Below are positions 1-9,873 of a DNA stretch of 64,000 nucleotides, piece by piece. Position numbers and translations under genes: made by a program. The stretch comes from Saccharopolyspora galaxeae (lineage in GTDB: Bacteria; Actinomycetota; Actinomycetes; Mycobacteriales; Pseudonocardiaceae), in NCBI RefSeq assembly GCF_016526145.1, contig NZ_JADDUE010000001.1:124001-188000 (forward strand), in the 5' to 3' direction. A model generated the notes under the pieces. The model was not told the origin of the DNA and made no database searches. It worked only from the letters and a program-made list of their open reading frames with translations. Positions within the stretch are counted from its first letter, which is position 1; every line of letters starts with the position of its first letter.

Positions 1-28
1 CGAGGCCCGGACCCGCAGCTGATCGCAT

Positions 29-41
29 TACCATCGGCGCC
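29..41 (+). promoter_or_regulatory. Candidate -10 element and leaderless start for the Nudix gene
   Basis: A TACCAT hexamer at 29-34 lies 7 nt before the ATG at 42, and no Shine-Dalgarno sequence is seen. This spacing is what a leaderless mRNA would show. The -35 position is not convincing, so this rests on the hexamer and its spacing only. Confidence 0.3.
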
Positions 42-602
42 ATGCCCCCGTCGCCCCACCGCTCCGGCGGTCCGCAGCCGGGGCGTCGCAACCGGCGCCG
101 CCGCAAGCGGCTGCGGACCGTGGACGAGACCTCGGCCGGGGGGCTGGTGGTCGACGACGCCGAACGCCTCGCTGCGATCATCGGGCGGACCGACCGCAGG
201 GGACGACTGCTGTGGTCGCTGCCGAAGGGCCACATCGAGCCTGGTGAGAGGCCGGAACAGACCGCGGTGCGCGAGGTCGCGGAAGAGACCGGGATCATCG
301 GACGGGTGACGGTGGCGATCGGCACGATCGACTACTGGTTCGTCGCTGGCAACCGGCGGGTGCACAAGACGGTGCACCACTTCCTGCTGGATGCGGTCGG
401 CGGAGAGCTTTCCGACGAAGACGTGGAGGTCACCGAGGTGGCTTGGGTGCCGCTAGGTGAACTGGACGGCGTGCTGGCCTACGCCGACGAACGGCGGCTG
501 GTGCGGCACGCGGTCGCGCTGCTGGACGGGGCCGACCCGGGCGGCGCGCCAAGGCCGGGGACCGGGAACCGGCCGCGGAGCACGGGAACGGAGCCGGGTT
601 GA
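42..602 (+). CDS. Nudix hydrolase (MutT4-like)
   Basis: A 186-residue Nudix hydrolase, likely removing a phosphate or nucleotide group from a damaged nucleotide or nucleoside-diphosphate derivative in the cytoplasm. The Nudix box is complete at about residues 63-85: GHIEPGE, then REVAEETG, with the metal-binding glutamates present. An Arg-rich stretch at about 14-25 precedes the fold and the tail is Pro/Gly-rich. The position ahead of a DUF6049 gene and murJ matches mycobacterial mutT4 (Rv3908). The stop overlaps the TTG start of the next gene (TTGA), which suggests translational coupling. The exact substrate cannot be told from sequence. Confidence 0.85.
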   Translation: MPPSPHRSGGPQPGRRNRRRRKRLRTVDETSAGGLVVDDAERLAAIIGRTDRRGRLLWSLPKGHIEPGERPEQTAVREVAEETGIIGRVTVAIGTIDYWFVAGNRRVHKTVHHFLLDAVGGELSDEDVEVTEVAWVPLGELDGVLAYADERRLVRHAVALLDGADPGGAPRPGTGNRPRSTGTEPG

Positions 603-2899
603 GGTGTCTGGTAGCCGTCGTGGTGGCGGTCCTGCTGATCGGCGGGATCCCGATCACCTCGGCAGGCACGGCGAATGCGCAGGACTCGTCGCTGGCCCAG
701 CTCGAAGTGACCAAGGTCACTCCGTCGGTGGTATCCGGACCGGGCGAAGTGACGATCAGCGGGCGGCTGACCAACACCTCCGGCCGCACTCTGCACGACA
801 TCGAGGCCCGCGTGCAGCGCGGCGCCCCGACCTCCACCGTTCCGGCCACCCAGGACGCGGTGCGCGGAAACGCCTCGACCGTCACGGGCCCCGAGTTCCA
901 ACCGCAGGTGGGCAGCCTCGCGCCGGGGCAGCAGGCGCCGTTCGAGCTGCGCATCCCGATCAACGGCGGTCCGCAGTCGCTGCAGATCGACCAGCCCGGG
1001 ACGTTCCCGCTGCTGGTCAACGTCAACGGCAAACCCGACGACGGCGGCCGGGCGCGGGTCGGTGAGGCGAGCTTCCTGCTGCCGGTGCTCAACACGCCCG
1101 GCGCGCCGCCCGCGAAACCTCCGCAGCCCACGCCGATGACGATGCTGGTGCCGATCGTCGACTACCCGCGGATGCAGCGGGAGGGCACCCAGGGGCAGCG
1201 TCCGGTGCTCGCCGACGACTCGCTGGCCAGTTCGCTCACCCCTGGCGGCCGGCTCTACGACCTCGTGCAGTCCGTGGTGGAAAACGCAGGACCGGGGTCC
1301 CCGCTGGGCAACGGCCTGTGCTTCGCCGTCGACCCGGACCTGCTGGCGACGGTGAACGCCATGCAGGGCGGTTACCAGGTGCGCCAGCCCGACGGCGGGC
1401 TCATCGAAGGCACCGGGGCGGCGTCGGCGCAGCTGTGGATGAACAAGTTGCGGCAGGCCACCGAAGGCCGTTGCGTGATCTCGCTGCCCTACGCCGACTC
1501 CGACGTGGTGGCGCTGGGCCGGGCCGGGCTGCCGGACCTGATCCAGGGCGCGCTGGACGGCGCGCTGGTCGTGCGCCAGACGCTGCGCCAGGAACCGCAG
1601 CGCAACGTGCTGTGGCCGATCGAAGGCGCGCTCGACGAGCCCGCCGCCAGCGAACTCAGCCGCTTCGGCATCGACACGATGCTCATGGAGCCCTCGTCGC
1701 TGTCCACGCCCGATGGCTCGCTGGAGCCGGTGCGGCTGCGCGCCAAAGGCTCACCGACCGCGGTGCCGGTCGACCCGCTGCTGTCCGAAGCGCTGGACCC
1801 GCTGCACGGCACGCCGCAGGAGTCGACCGCGCTGTCCCCGCCGGACAGCGGGGCGTTGAGCGCGCAGAACGCGCTCGGTGCGATGGCGTTCCGCGCGACC
1901 GGCGGCTACCAGGACGGGGCGACTTCGGTGCTGGCGCCGCCACGTCGCTGGAACCTCAGCGGCTCGGACCTGCGTTCGCTGCTGCAGGGCATGGAACAGC
2001 TCACCGGCGCCGGGTACGTGCGACCGACCGGGTTGCCGCAGGACGGCGGGCAGGCGCAGCAGGCCGCCACGCCGCCTCCCGAAGCGCGGTTGGCCTACCC
2101 GCCGGAACACGCGGGGGAGGAGATCCCGCAGCCGGTGCTGGACCAGCTCGCGCGGCAGAACTACAAGGTCGGCGACCTGTTCCGCTCCAGCAGCCGGGAC
2201 CCCGCGGCCAACCTGGAACCGGCCGCGCTGACGAACCCGCTGCGCAACGGGCTGCTGCGCGGGGCTTCCAGCGCGTGGCGCGGTGATCCGGACACCGCCC
2301 GGCACTGGGTCCGGGTCGCCTCGGACACGCTGGGCGGGGTGCTCTCGCGGGTCCGGCTGGACGAGTTCTCCGGGAAGATCACGCTGACCGCCTCGAACGC
2401 GCCGATTCCGATGACGGTCACCAACGACCTGCCGGTGACGGTCTCGGTGGTGCTGCGCATCCCCGACACGGCCGGGATCAAGACGAAGGACCTCGGCGTG
2501 ATCCGGGTGCCCGCGCAGGGCCGCAGGCACTTCCGGCTGGAGACCGAGGTGCACCGGGCGGGCCAGTTCACCGTCGACGTGGACGTGACCACCGAGTCCG
2601 GCACCGAACTCGGGCCCGCGAAGCGGCTGCAGCTGCAGTCCTACGCCTACGACCCGTTCACCGTGGGATTCACCGCGATCGCCAGCGCGCTGCTGGTCGT
2701 GCTCTCGGCCCGGCGGATCCTGCGCCGGTTGCGCGCCCGCCGGGGCAGGCAGGGCGAGCAGCCGCACTCGGACTCCGAGTCGACCGCGCCGAACCCGGTC
2801 GTCCGGGACGATCCCGCGGCCGAAACCATGCCCGGCGTGACCGGCCCGCCGCCCGCTGGGCCCGGCAACACCACCGAAAGTGACCGCGACCGGGGCTGA
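599..2899 (+). CDS. DUF6049 family exported membrane protein
   Basis: A 766-residue protein of the family that precedes murJ in actinobacteria (Rv3909 position). It starts with a hydrophobic signal-like segment (residues 5-20, [12 protein letters not shown]) ending in an AQD-type site, followed by a long extracytoplasmic region. One C-terminal membrane helix lies at about 690-708, followed by an Arg-rich, Asp/Glu-rich cytoplasmic tail. This suggests a large outside domain anchored at the C-terminus. The TTG start at 599 overlaps the upstream stop. Biochemical function is unknown. Location beside the lipid II flippase gene hints at an envelope role, which is inference. Confidence 0.75.
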   Translation: MRCLVAVVVAVLLIGGIPITSAGTANAQDSSLAQLEVTKVTPSVVSGPGEVTISGRLTNTSGRTLHDIEARVQRGAPTSTVPATQDAVRGNASTVTGPEFQPQVGSLAPGQQAPFELRIPINGGPQSLQIDQPGTFPLLVNVNGKPDDGGRARVGEASFLLPVLNTPGAPPAKPPQPTPMTMLVPIVDYPRMQREGTQGQRPVLADDSLASSLTPGGRLYDLVQSVVENAGPGSPLGNGLCFAVDPDLLATVNAMQGGYQVRQPDGGLIEGTGAASAQLWMNKLRQATEGRCVISLPYADSDVVALGRAGLPDLIQGALDGALVVRQTLRQEPQRNVLWPIEGALDEPAASELSRFGIDTMLMEPSSLSTPDGSLEPVRLRAKGSPTAVPVDPLLSEALDPLHGTPQESTALSPPDSGALSAQNALGAMAFRATGGYQDGATSVLAPPRRWNLSGSDLRSLLQGMEQLTGAGYVRPTGLPQDGGQAQQAATPPPEARLAYPPEHAGEEIPQPVLDQLARQNYKVGDLFRSSSRDPAANLEPAALTNPLRNGLLRGASSAWRGDPDTARHWVRVASDTLGGVLSRVRLDEFSGKITLTASNAPIPMTVTNDLPVTVSVVLRIPDTAGIKTKDLGVIRVPAQGRRHFRLETEVHRAGQFTVDVDVTTESGTELGPAKRLQLQSYAYDPFTVGFTAIASALLVVLSARRILRRLRARRGRQGEQPHSDSESTAPNPVVRDDPAAETMPGVTGPPPAGPGNTTESDRDRG

Positions 2900-2970
2900 C
2901 ATCCTGGTCCAGGCCACACGCCGGGGTGACATGCTGCTGCGGCGCAGGCGGCGAGTGAAGGGCGCGAGAG

Positions 2971-4890
2971 GTGAACCGAGACAGCGACGCGCAGACGCGG
3001 CGGAACGTGCCCGGTCCGGGCCAGCCGCCGCCGGGGCGTGGCGCCGACGCCGAATCGACCCGGCCGATCCCGCGCGTGCCCGCGAACCCGCCGCAGCCGC
3101 GCCCCGCGCACCCGTCGCAGCCACGCCCCGCTCAGCCGCAGCCGCCCGGACCCGTGCCGCACAGCGGCGCTCGCCAGCCGGGATGGCACGCCGCCGACAC
3201 CCAGCCGATCCCGGCGGTGCTGCCCGAGCCGGGGCTGGACCAGGCCGCCGAGCGCGCCGACGAGCAGACCCAAGTGCTGCGCACGACCTCCTCCGGCGGC
3301 AAGAAGTCGCTGCTGCGCGCGAGCGGCTCGATGGCCGTCGCGACGCTGATCAGCCGGATCACCGGCTTCGGCTGGAAGCTGCTGCTAGCGCTGGTGATCG
3401 GGTTCGGGGTGAAGAACGACTCGTTCACCGTCGCCAACAACCTGCCCAACAGCGTCTTCGAGTTCCTCATCGGCGGCGTGCTGACCAGCGTGATCGTGCC
3501 GGTGCTGGTGCGGGCGCAGAAGTCGGACTCCGACGGCGGTGAGGCCTACATCCAGCGGCTGCTGACGATGTCGGTCGCGCTGCTGGTGGTCGGCACCGTG
3601 GTCGCCGTCGTGGCCGCACCCGGCTTGGTGTGGCTCTACGTGCGCGACGGGGGCAAGGCCAGCCCGGAACTGGCCACCGCGCTCGCCTACCTGCTGCTGC
3701 CGCAGATCCTCTTCTACGGGATCAGCGCGCTGGTGAGCGCGATCCTGCAGGCGAAGCAGATCTTCAGCCCACCGGCGTGGGCACCGGTCGTGAACAACCT
3801 CGTGGTGATCACCACGATCTTCGTGTTCTGGGCGATCCCCGGCGAACTCACGATCAACCCGGTGCGGATGACCAACGTGCACCTGCTGGTGCTGGGGATC
3901 GGCGTGACCCTCGGCGTGGCGGCGCAGGCGTTCATCCAGGTGCCCGCGCTGCGCCGCACCGGCTTCCGGTTCCGCTGGCGCTGGGGCTGGGACTCGCGGC
4001 TCAACGAGTTCGGCGGGCTGGCGCTGTGGATGCTGGCCTACGTGGGGATCAGCCAGGTCGGGCTCATGGTGATGAGCGGCGTCGGCACCCGCGCCGTCGT
4101 GTGGTCGATGTACAACTACGTGTGGATGCTGCTGCAGCTGCCCTACGGCGTCATCGGCTTCTCCGTGATGACCGCCATCCTGCCGCGGATGAGCGCGGCG
4201 GCAGCCGACCACGACTACCCGCGCCTGGTCTCGGATCTCTCGCTGGGCAACCGGCTGTCCACCGTCGCGCTGCTGCCGATCAGCGGGATCATGAGCGCCA
4301 TCGGCTTGCCGCTGGCGCTGGCGCTGTTCTCGATCGGCAAGAGCAGCGGGGACGCCGACCAGATCGGCATCGCGCTGGCGGTCTCGGCGTTCGGCGTGCT
4401 GCCGTACGCGCTCACCATGCTGCAGATGCGGGTGTTCTACGCGCTCAAGGACGCCCGCACGCCCACCTTGATCATGGTGGTGATGACCGTCGTCAAGGTC
4501 GTGCTCACCTTGCTGTGCGGTGCGATCGAAGACCCGCAGATGGTGCTGTACGCGCTGGTGTTCATCAACTCGTTCGGCTTCGTCGTCGGCTGGCTGGTGG
4601 GCGAGGTGTGGCTGCGGCACCGGCTCGGCCCGCTCGACGGACGGCGGTTCGCCGCCACCCTCGGCAAGACCTTCGCGGCTTCGGTGCTGGGCGCGCTGGT
4701 GACCTGGCTGGTCGTGCTCGGCGTCGACGGCGTGGTCCCCGGAGCGGCGGGCGCCGGTACCGGCTGGCTGCAACTCCTGCTCGGGTCGGTGCTCGGGTTC
4801 GCGGCCACCTTCGGGCTGATGACGCTGTTCCGGGTGAGCGAGATCGAACCAGCCGTCGCCCGGGTCACCGCGATGGTCCGCCGCGGCTGA
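2971..4890 (+). CDS. murJ: Lipid II flippase MurJ (MviN)
   Basis: A polytopic MOP-superfamily protein expected to move lipid II across the cytoplasmic membrane for peptidoglycan synthesis. The first ~105 residues are a Pro/Arg/Gln-rich cytoplasmic extension. The membrane domain then starts with LLRASGSMAVATLISRITGF, a typical MurJ opening, and continues through about 14 hydrophobic segments. The GTG start at 2971 follows a GAGAGGT-like ribosome site. It ends at residue 639 just after the membrane core. The mycobacterial homologue (Rv3910) continues into a pseudokinase domain; here that domain is encoded by the next, separate gene. Confidence 0.92.
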   Translation: MNRDSDAQTRRNVPGPGQPPPGRGADAESTRPIPRVPANPPQPRPAHPSQPRPAQPQPPGPVPHSGARQPGWHAADTQPIPAVLPEPGLDQAAERADEQTQVLRTTSSGGKKSLLRASGSMAVATLISRITGFGWKLLLALVIGFGVKNDSFTVANNLPNSVFEFLIGGVLTSVIVPVLVRAQKSDSDGGEAYIQRLLTMSVALLVVGTVVAVVAAPGLVWLYVRDGGKASPELATALAYLLLPQILFYGISALVSAILQAKQIFSPPAWAPVVNNLVVITTIFVFWAIPGELTINPVRMTNVHLLVLGIGVTLGVAAQAFIQVPALRRTGFRFRWRWGWDSRLNEFGGLALWMLAYVGISQVGLMVMSGVGTRAVVWSMYNYVWMLLQLPYGVIGFSVMTAILPRMSAAAADHDYPRLVSDLSLGNRLSTVALLPISGIMSAIGLPLALALFSIGKSSGDADQIGIALAVSAFGVLPYALTMLQMRVFYALKDARTPTLIMVVMTVVKVVLTLLCGAIEDPQMVLYALVFINSFGFVVGWLVGEVWLRHRLGPLDGRRFAATLGKTFAASVLGALVTWLVVLGVDGVVPGAAGAGTGWLQLLLGSVLGFAATFGLMTLFRVSEIEPAVARVTAMVRRG

Positions 4891-5094
4891 TGTCCGCGGA
4901 TCGGTGCTCCAGCGGCCCGTTGCGCTGCCGCACTGCTCCGGCTGCGGGAACCGCGGCGTGCGATCGGGCGGCGCACCGATCTGCTGCGTCGTAGTTGCCG
5001 TGAGCGTCACGTACCCTCGATCCGGAAGTCTTCTCCCGTGGGGAGGGGGTGGCCAGTGCCCCCCGGCTGGAGCGGGAGGAGCGGGAGAGGGAAG

Positions 5095-6645
5095 GTGAGC
5101 AGCAAACCGACCAGGCAAGCAATGCCGGAACACGACGCGGTCGAGGGCTCGGCGGAGAACGCGGAGCAAGCGCTGACCCCCGGAGCGGTGCTCGACCACG
5201 GCCGATACCGCCTGCTGGCGAAGGTCGGCTCGGACCCGCGGTGCGACGCGGAGCTATGGCGGGCCAAGGACGGTGTGCTCGGGCGCGACGTCGCGCTGAC
5301 GATCCTGACCGGGGACCGCTCGGACTCGCAGTCGGCGTCCAGCGCGCGGCGCACGCTGGAGCGGGCGATGCACGCCAGCACCTTCAACCACGTCGGCGTC
5401 GCGCGAGTGCTGGACGTCGTCACGCCGGCGCCCGGTGATCCGGACGGCGTGCTCGGTGTGGTCATCGCCGAATGGACCCACGGCACCGACCTGCTGGACC
5501 TGGTCTCCGAGGGACCGCTGCCGCCCGGCACGGCCGCGCGGCTGCTGCAACCGCTGGCCGCCGCCGTCGAGGCGGCGCACCACGCAGGTCTGGTCCTCGG
5601 TGCGGATCATCCGCAGCGCATCCGGGTGACGCCGGAGGGCGAGGTCCGGATGGCGTTCCCCGGCCCGCTTTCAGCGGCCAGTTCCACCGACGACGTGCGC
5701 GGGCTGGGTGCCGCGCTGTACCTGCTGCTGACCGGCCGATGGGCGCTGGACGGGGCTCCGGAGGGCCTTGCGCTGGCCCCGACCGGCCCGGACGGCACCG
5801 TCGTCGCGCCGCGCACGCTGCGCCCGACCGTGCCGCTGGAGCTGTCCACGGTCGCGCTGCGCGCGCTCGGCAGCCAGGACGGCAACGGCACCACCGGCGG
5901 CGTCCGCACGGGCGCCGCGGTGCTCCGGGTGCTGGAGCAGCACGCCACGTTCGACGGCCCGACCTCGGTGGTGCAGCAGCCGCCGACCAGCGGCGACACC
6001 CACGAGGTGTGGAGCACCCAGGACCCGAAGCCGGACAAGGTCAAGCGCAAGAAGCTCGCGATCAGCGTGGGCGCGCTGGCGGTGGCCACCCTGCTGGTCA
6101 TCGGCTGGATCGCGGCCAACCTGATCGGCATCTTCGCGGGCGGCGACCAGGCCGAAGGCCCCTCGAAGACGCTGGGGGAGCCGGACCAGCAGGCCCGTCC
6201 GGTACCGGTGCAGGTCACCGGCGGCACGCCGATCATCAAGGAGCAGACGCCGGACAGCCCGGACAAGATCCCGAACCTCTACGACGGCGATCCGTCGACC
6301 TCGTGGGCCACCGACTCCTACAACGACCAGTTCGGCAGCGGGTTCAAGTCGGGCACCGGGACGCTGCTGACGCTGCAGCGGCCGACGAGCGTGCGCGAAG
6401 TCGTGATCGATTCGCCCAGCGCGGGCACCGTGGTGGAGGTCCGCGCGGCGAACGGGCCGAACCCGAACGTGGACGCCAGTCCGCTGCTCGGCCAGCAGAC
6501 GCTCAACGCGGGCCAGACGACGATCCCGATCGCCCAGGGCCAGCCGACGCAGAACCTGATCGTGTGGGTCAAGCAGCTCGCCCCGTCCGGCGGCAAGTAC
6601 CAGTCCCGGATCAACGAGATCACGGTGCAGGGCACCGCGTCCTGA
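5095..6645 (+). CDS. Membrane pseudokinase with extracytoplasmic beta-sandwich domain (MviN C-terminal type)
   Basis: About 516 residues starting at GTG 5095, chosen because a GGGAGAGGGA ribosome site lies just upstream. Residues ~35-280 have a Ser/Thr kinase fold, but the catalytic residues are lost: the beta-3 Lys is Thr (VALTIL), and no HRD or DFG motif is present. This is therefore a pseudokinase. A membrane helix follows (ISVGALAVATLLVIGW), then a C-terminal domain with a DGDPSTSWAT motif, typical of F5/8-type or discoidin-like sandwiches. In mycobacteria the same domains are fused to MurJ and bind phosphorylation-dependent FHA partners. FhaA is encoded at 49.6-50.9 kb here, so the regulatory pair is probably kept in two-gene form. 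Confidence 0.82.
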   Translation: MSSKPTRQAMPEHDAVEGSAENAEQALTPGAVLDHGRYRLLAKVGSDPRCDAELWRAKDGVLGRDVALTILTGDRSDSQSASSARRTLERAMHASTFNHVGVARVLDVVTPAPGDPDGVLGVVIAEWTHGTDLLDLVSEGPLPPGTAARLLQPLAAAVEAAHHAGLVLGADHPQRIRVTPEGEVRMAFPGPLSAASSTDDVRGLGAALYLLLTGRWALDGAPEGLALAPTGPDGTVVAPRTLRPTVPLELSTVALRALGSQDGNGTTGGVRTGAAVLRVLEQHATFDGPTSVVQQPPTSGDTHEVWSTQDPKPDKVKRKKLAISVGALAVATLLVIGWIAANLIGIFAGGDQAEGPSKTLGEPDQQARPVPVQVTGGTPIIKEQTPDSPDKIPNLYDGDPSTSWATDSYNDQFGSGFKSGTGTLLTLQRPTSVREVVIDSPSAGTVVEVRAANGPNPNVDASPLLGQQTLNAGQTTIPIAQGQPTQNLIVWVKQLAPSGGKYQSRINEITVQGTAS

Positions 6646-6700
6646 CCGGCCGCGGTCACCGGTGCGCAGCGGGCGTACCGGTGGCCGAGATCACGGTCAG

Positions 6701-6714
6701 TAGAGTGCTGATCC
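6701..6714 (+). promoter_or_regulatory. Candidate -10 element for leaderless sigM
   Basis: TAGAGT at 6701-6706 lies 8 nt before the GTG start at 6715, and no ribosome-binding sequence separates them. The -35 region is weak. An ECF sigma gene could also be autoregulated from another site. Confidence 0.3.
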
Positions 6715-7323
6715 GTGTCTGCCCCCGCCAGATCGGACGCCGACCTCATCGCGGCGCACACCAGTGGCGATCCGGATGCGTTCGCCGAACTCTTCCGCCG
6801 GCACCGCGACCGGTTGTGGGCGGTCGCGCTGCGCACCATGCGCGACCAGGAGGACGCGGCGGACGCGTTGCAGGACGCGATGATCTCAGCGTTCCGCAAC
6901 GCCGCATCGTTCCGCGCGGAATCCCAGGTCACCACGTGGTTGCACCGGATCGTGGTGAACGCCTGCCTGGACCGGATCCGGCGCAGGCAAGCCCGGCCGA
7001 CGGTGCCCTTACCGGAGGCCGGGCCCGCTGAACCGGCGGCTCCGCGGGACGCGATCGCGGAGCAGGACACCCGGATGGCCGTGCAGGACGCGCTGGGCGA
7101 GCTGCCGGAGGAGCAACGCGCGGCGATCGTGCTCGTTGACGTCGAGGGCCGTTCGGTGACCGAAGCGGCCGCCATGCTCGGCGTCGCCGAAGGCACCGTG
7201 AAGAGCCGGTGCGCCCGCGGGCGAGTCCGGTTGGCGAAACTTCTGGGGCACCTCCGGAACCCGAGTGCGGATGCGAACGTCCCAGATGACGCCAGCGACA
7301 AGCGTCGACGGGAGGGACGATGA
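6715..7323 (+). CDS. sigM: ECF RNA polymerase sigma factor SigM
   Basis: A 202-residue extracytoplasmic-function sigma factor. Region 2 occupies about residues 10-80 (FAELFRRHRDRLWAVALR, then DALQDAMISAF). Region 4 lies at about 128-178, with the helix-turn-helix VTEAAAMLGVAEGTVKSRCA. Its ATGA overlap with the next gene, a membrane anti-sigma candidate, is the usual sigma/anti-sigma pair arrangement. In mycobacteria this locus is sigM followed by rsmA, then trxB and trxA. The regulon is not deducible here, but the chromosomal neighbourhood supports the SigM name. Confidence 0.9.
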   Translation: MSAPARSDADLIAAHTSGDPDAFAELFRRHRDRLWAVALRTMRDQEDAADALQDAMISAFRNAASFRAESQVTTWLHRIVVNACLDRIRRRQARPTVPLPEAGPAEPAAPRDAIAEQDTRMAVQDALGELPEEQRAAIVLVDVEGRSVTEAAAMLGVAEGTVKSRCARGRVRLAKLLGHLRNPSADANVPDDASDKRRREGR

Positions 7324-8126
7324 GCGGCGAACAACGGCGCCCGGACGCGCCGCGGAGCGGCCCTCCGTGGTCTCCCGAGCTGGTGGCCGAGCTGCACGCG
7401 GGGATGCTGGATCAGGCCACGGTCGACGAGCTGCTGCCGCGCATCGAGGCCGACCCGGAAGCCCGCGAGCTGCTCGCCGCGCTGGAAGCGACCACGTCCG
7501 ATCTCGCGGCGCTGCCCGACGTGACCATGCCCGGCGATGTTGCTGCCCGGCTGGACACCGCCCTCGACGAGGAGATCCGGACCAGATCCGCCCAGCAGGG
7601 TGCACCGCAGCCGCCGACCGCGGACGGAGCCGCTCCGGATCCGCACGGCGGACAGGTCGTGGACTTCGCCGCCGCCCGCAGCCGCCGGCGCAGGCGGTAC
7701 GGCCGCAGCGCCGCGATGGTGACCGCGGCGGCCGCGGTCACCGGCGTCGTCGTGCTCGCCTCCACGCTGTTCGGTGCCGGTGGCGGACAGCAGGCCGCGA
7801 ACGCGCCCGAACCCGCGCAGGGGCCGCCGCCGCTGGCCCTCAGCGGTGACCGGCCCACGCTCGCGCCCGACCAGCTCGGCGAAGTGCTCGGAACCAAGCG
7901 CTACGGCGCGCTGACCGACCCGGGCCGGTTGCTCGGCTGCCTGCAAGCCAACGGCGTGCGCAGCGGAAACCCGCTCGGCGCCCGGGAAGTGACGATCAAC
8001 GGCGAACCCGCGCAGCTGCTCGTGCTGCAAGGCGGCGGGATCGGCCGCTTCCGGCTGCTGGTGGTCGGCCCGGAGTGCGGACCGGACCGCCCCGCGACGA
8101 TCTCCGACAGCACCCTGGGAAGCTGA
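7320..8126 (+). CDS. Putative membrane anti-sigma factor for SigM
   Basis: A 268-residue protein that starts inside the sigM stop codon. The N-terminal ~100 residues are acidic and helical, suited to holding a sigma factor in the cytoplasm. An Arg-rich stop-transfer stretch at about 120-130 precedes one membrane helix ([17 protein letters not shown], about 135-152). The rest would be outside the cell and has two Cys. No classical HxxxCxxC zinc anti-sigma motif is visible in the N-terminal part, so it resembles RsmA (Rv3912) by position and topology rather than by that motif. Confidence 0.75.
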   Translation: MSGEQRRPDAPRSGPPWSPELVAELHAGMLDQATVDELLPRIEADPEARELLAALEATTSDLAALPDVTMPGDVAARLDTALDEEIRTRSAQQGAPQPPTADGAAPDPHGGQVVDFAAARSRRRRRYGRSAAMVTAAAAVTGVVVLASTLFGAGGGQQAANAPEPAQGPPPLALSGDRPTLAPDQLGEVLGTKRYGALTDPGRLLGCLQANGVRSGNPLGAREVTINGEPAQLLVLQGGGIGRFRLLVVGPECGPDRPATISDSTLGS

Positions 8127-8247
8127 GCGGGGTCCGGCCCGTCACGGCGCGGCGGATTCGGGAACACACCTGCCTAGGATCGCGTTGACCCGGATGCGCT
8201 CGCGCTTCGGAGCACGGCGGGCAGCACGCGACAACGGAAGGGGCGCG

Positions 8248-9255
8248 GTGACTGGCGACGTCCGCAACCTCATCATCGTGGGCTCCGGCCCCGCTGGGTA
8301 CACCGCTGCGGTGTATGCCGCGCGGGCGGAGCTGCAGCCACTGATCTTCGAGGGCACGCAGTTCGGTGGGGCGCTCATGACCACCACCGACGTGGAGAAC
8401 TACCCCGGTTTCCGGGACGGCATCATGGGTCCCGAACTCATGGAGCAGATGCGCGAGCAGGCCAAGCGCTTCGGCGGGGAGCTGCGCACCGAGGACGTGG
8501 AGAGCATCGACCTCGAAGGCGATGTGAAGACGGTCGTCGCGAACGGGGTGGAGTACCGCGCGAAGGCGATCGTGCTCGCGATGGGCGCCGCCGCCCGCTA
8601 CCTCGGCGTACCGGGCGAGGAGAAGCTGCTCGGGCACGGGGTCTCGGCCTGCGCGACCTGCGACGGCTTCTTCTTCCGCGAGCAGCACATCGCCGTGATC
8701 GGCGGCGGTGACTCGGCGATGGAGGAGGCCACGTTCCTCACCAAGTTCGCCGACACGGTCACGATCATCCACCGGCGCGACGAGTTCCGCGCGTCCAAGA
8801 TCATGCTGGAGCGGGCCAAGGCCAACGAGAAGATCCGCTGGCGCACCAACGCCGCGGTCGACGAGGTCCTCGGCGACACCGCCGTGACCGGCCTGAAGCT
8901 GCGCGACACGGTCAGCGGCGAGGAATCCGAGCTGGACGTCACCGGCATGTTCGTGGCGATCGGGCACGACCCGCGCAGCGAGCTCGTCCGGGACCAGCTG
9001 CAGCTCGACGAAGAGGGCTACGTGGCCGTCCAGCAGCCCACCACGCACACCGGCATCCCCGGGGTGTTCGCCGCGGGCGATCTGGTCGACCGGACCTACC
9101 GGCAGGCCGTCACCGCGGCCGGCTCCGGCTGCTCCGCGGCGATGGACGCCGAACGCTGGCTGGCCGAGCAGGAGGTCTCCGGCGCGGCCCACGTCGCGCC
9201 CGAACACGCAGGCGGTGGCTACGCGCCGACCTCCGAAACCGCCGCCGCGCGCTGA
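8248..9255 (+). CDS. trxB: Thioredoxin-disulfide reductase
   Basis: A 335-residue NADPH-dependent flavoenzyme that reduces thioredoxin. GTG 8248 is chosen because GGAAGGGG lies just upstream and the protein then opens directly with the FAD-binding Rossmann motif (IIVGSGPAG). The redox-active Cys pair CATC lies at residues 135-138, followed by the NADPH-binding [10 protein letters not shown] motif and the C-terminal FAD motif GVFAAGDL. It is followed after 44 nt by trxA, so reductase and substrate are probably co-transcribed. Confidence 0.95.
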   Translation: MTGDVRNLIIVGSGPAGYTAAVYAARAELQPLIFEGTQFGGALMTTTDVENYPGFRDGIMGPELMEQMREQAKRFGGELRTEDVESIDLEGDVKTVVANGVEYRAKAIVLAMGAAARYLGVPGEEKLLGHGVSACATCDGFFFREQHIAVIGGGDSAMEEATFLTKFADTVTIIHRRDEFRASKIMLERAKANEKIRWRTNAAVDEVLGDTAVTGLKLRDTVSGEESELDVTGMFVAIGHDPRSELVRDQLQLDEEGYVAVQQPTTHTGIPGVFAAGDLVDRTYRQAVTAAGSGCSAAMDAERWLAEQEVSGAAHVAPEHAGGGYAPTSETAAAR

Positions 9256-9299
9256 CCAGCGCACGACGACCCGACGACACACGCACGAGGGAGATGAAC

Positions 9300-9626
9300 A
9301 TGGCCGGCAACACCGTGACCGTCGACGCCAACTCGTTCAAGTCCGACGTACTGGGCAGCGACAAGCCCGTACTGGTCGACTTCTGGGCGACCTGGTGCGG
9401 CCCCTGCAAGATGGTCGCCCCGGTGCTGGAGGAGATCGCCGACGAGAACCCGGACAAGATCACCGTGGCGAAGCTGGACATCGACCAGAACCCGTCGGTC
9501 GCCCGCGACTACCAGGTGATGAGCGTGCCCACGCTGCTGCTGTTCAAGGACGGCGAGCCGGTCAAGCAGATCGTCGGCGCGAAGCCGAAGGCGGCGCTGC
9601 TGTCCGACCTGGAGGACTACCTGTGA
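9300..9626 (+). CDS. trxA: Thioredoxin
   Basis: A 108-residue thioredoxin that reduces protein disulfides using electrons from the neighbouring reductase. The active site WCGPC has its Cys at residues 33 and 36, and the cis-Pro loop VMSVPTLLLF is present. GAGGGAG at 9287-9293 gives good spacing to ATG 9300. An in-frame ATG at 9294 directly abuts that site and is less likely. A strong hairpin follows the gene. Confidence 0.95.
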   Translation: MAGNTVTVDANSFKSDVLGSDKPVLVDFWATWCGPCKMVAPVLEEIADENPDKITVAKLDIDQNPSVARDYQVMSVPTLLLFKDGEPVKQIVGAKPKAALLSDLEDYL

Positions 9627-9655
9627 TCCGTTCCTGACCGGGACGTTTCCTCGTT

Positions 9656-9693
9656 CGCCGACCCCGCTGAGCTCCGGCTCGGCGGGGTCGGCG
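9656..9693 (+). terminator. Hairpin after trxA
   Basis: CGCCGACCCCGC at 9656-9667 is complementary to GCGGGGTCGGCG at 9682-9693, and four more pairs (one G-T) extend the stem towards a 6-nt loop. The following bases are only mildly T-rich, as is common for actinobacterial terminators. Confidence 0.6.
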
Positions 9694-9873
9694 TCGTTCG
9701 CACCGACTGCGTCGGCCTGTGCGCGGGCCGCAGCGCCGGTGCGAGTCGGGCAAGGCACAATGAACTGATTGGGTTCGCATCTGAACTCGTTTTCCACCAA
9801 AAGTGGATATCGGGGGAGAACGACCGTCCTTCGCGCCGGCTCCGCACCGGCGCCTGAATCGAGCGAGGAGTGC

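Noticed and set aside
1-34. Possible start of a minus-strand gene (ATG at 34) running off the left edge, where relatives have a poly(A)/CCA polymerase gene
   Set aside because: Only 11 codons are visible, there is no ribosome site and no recognisable sequence.
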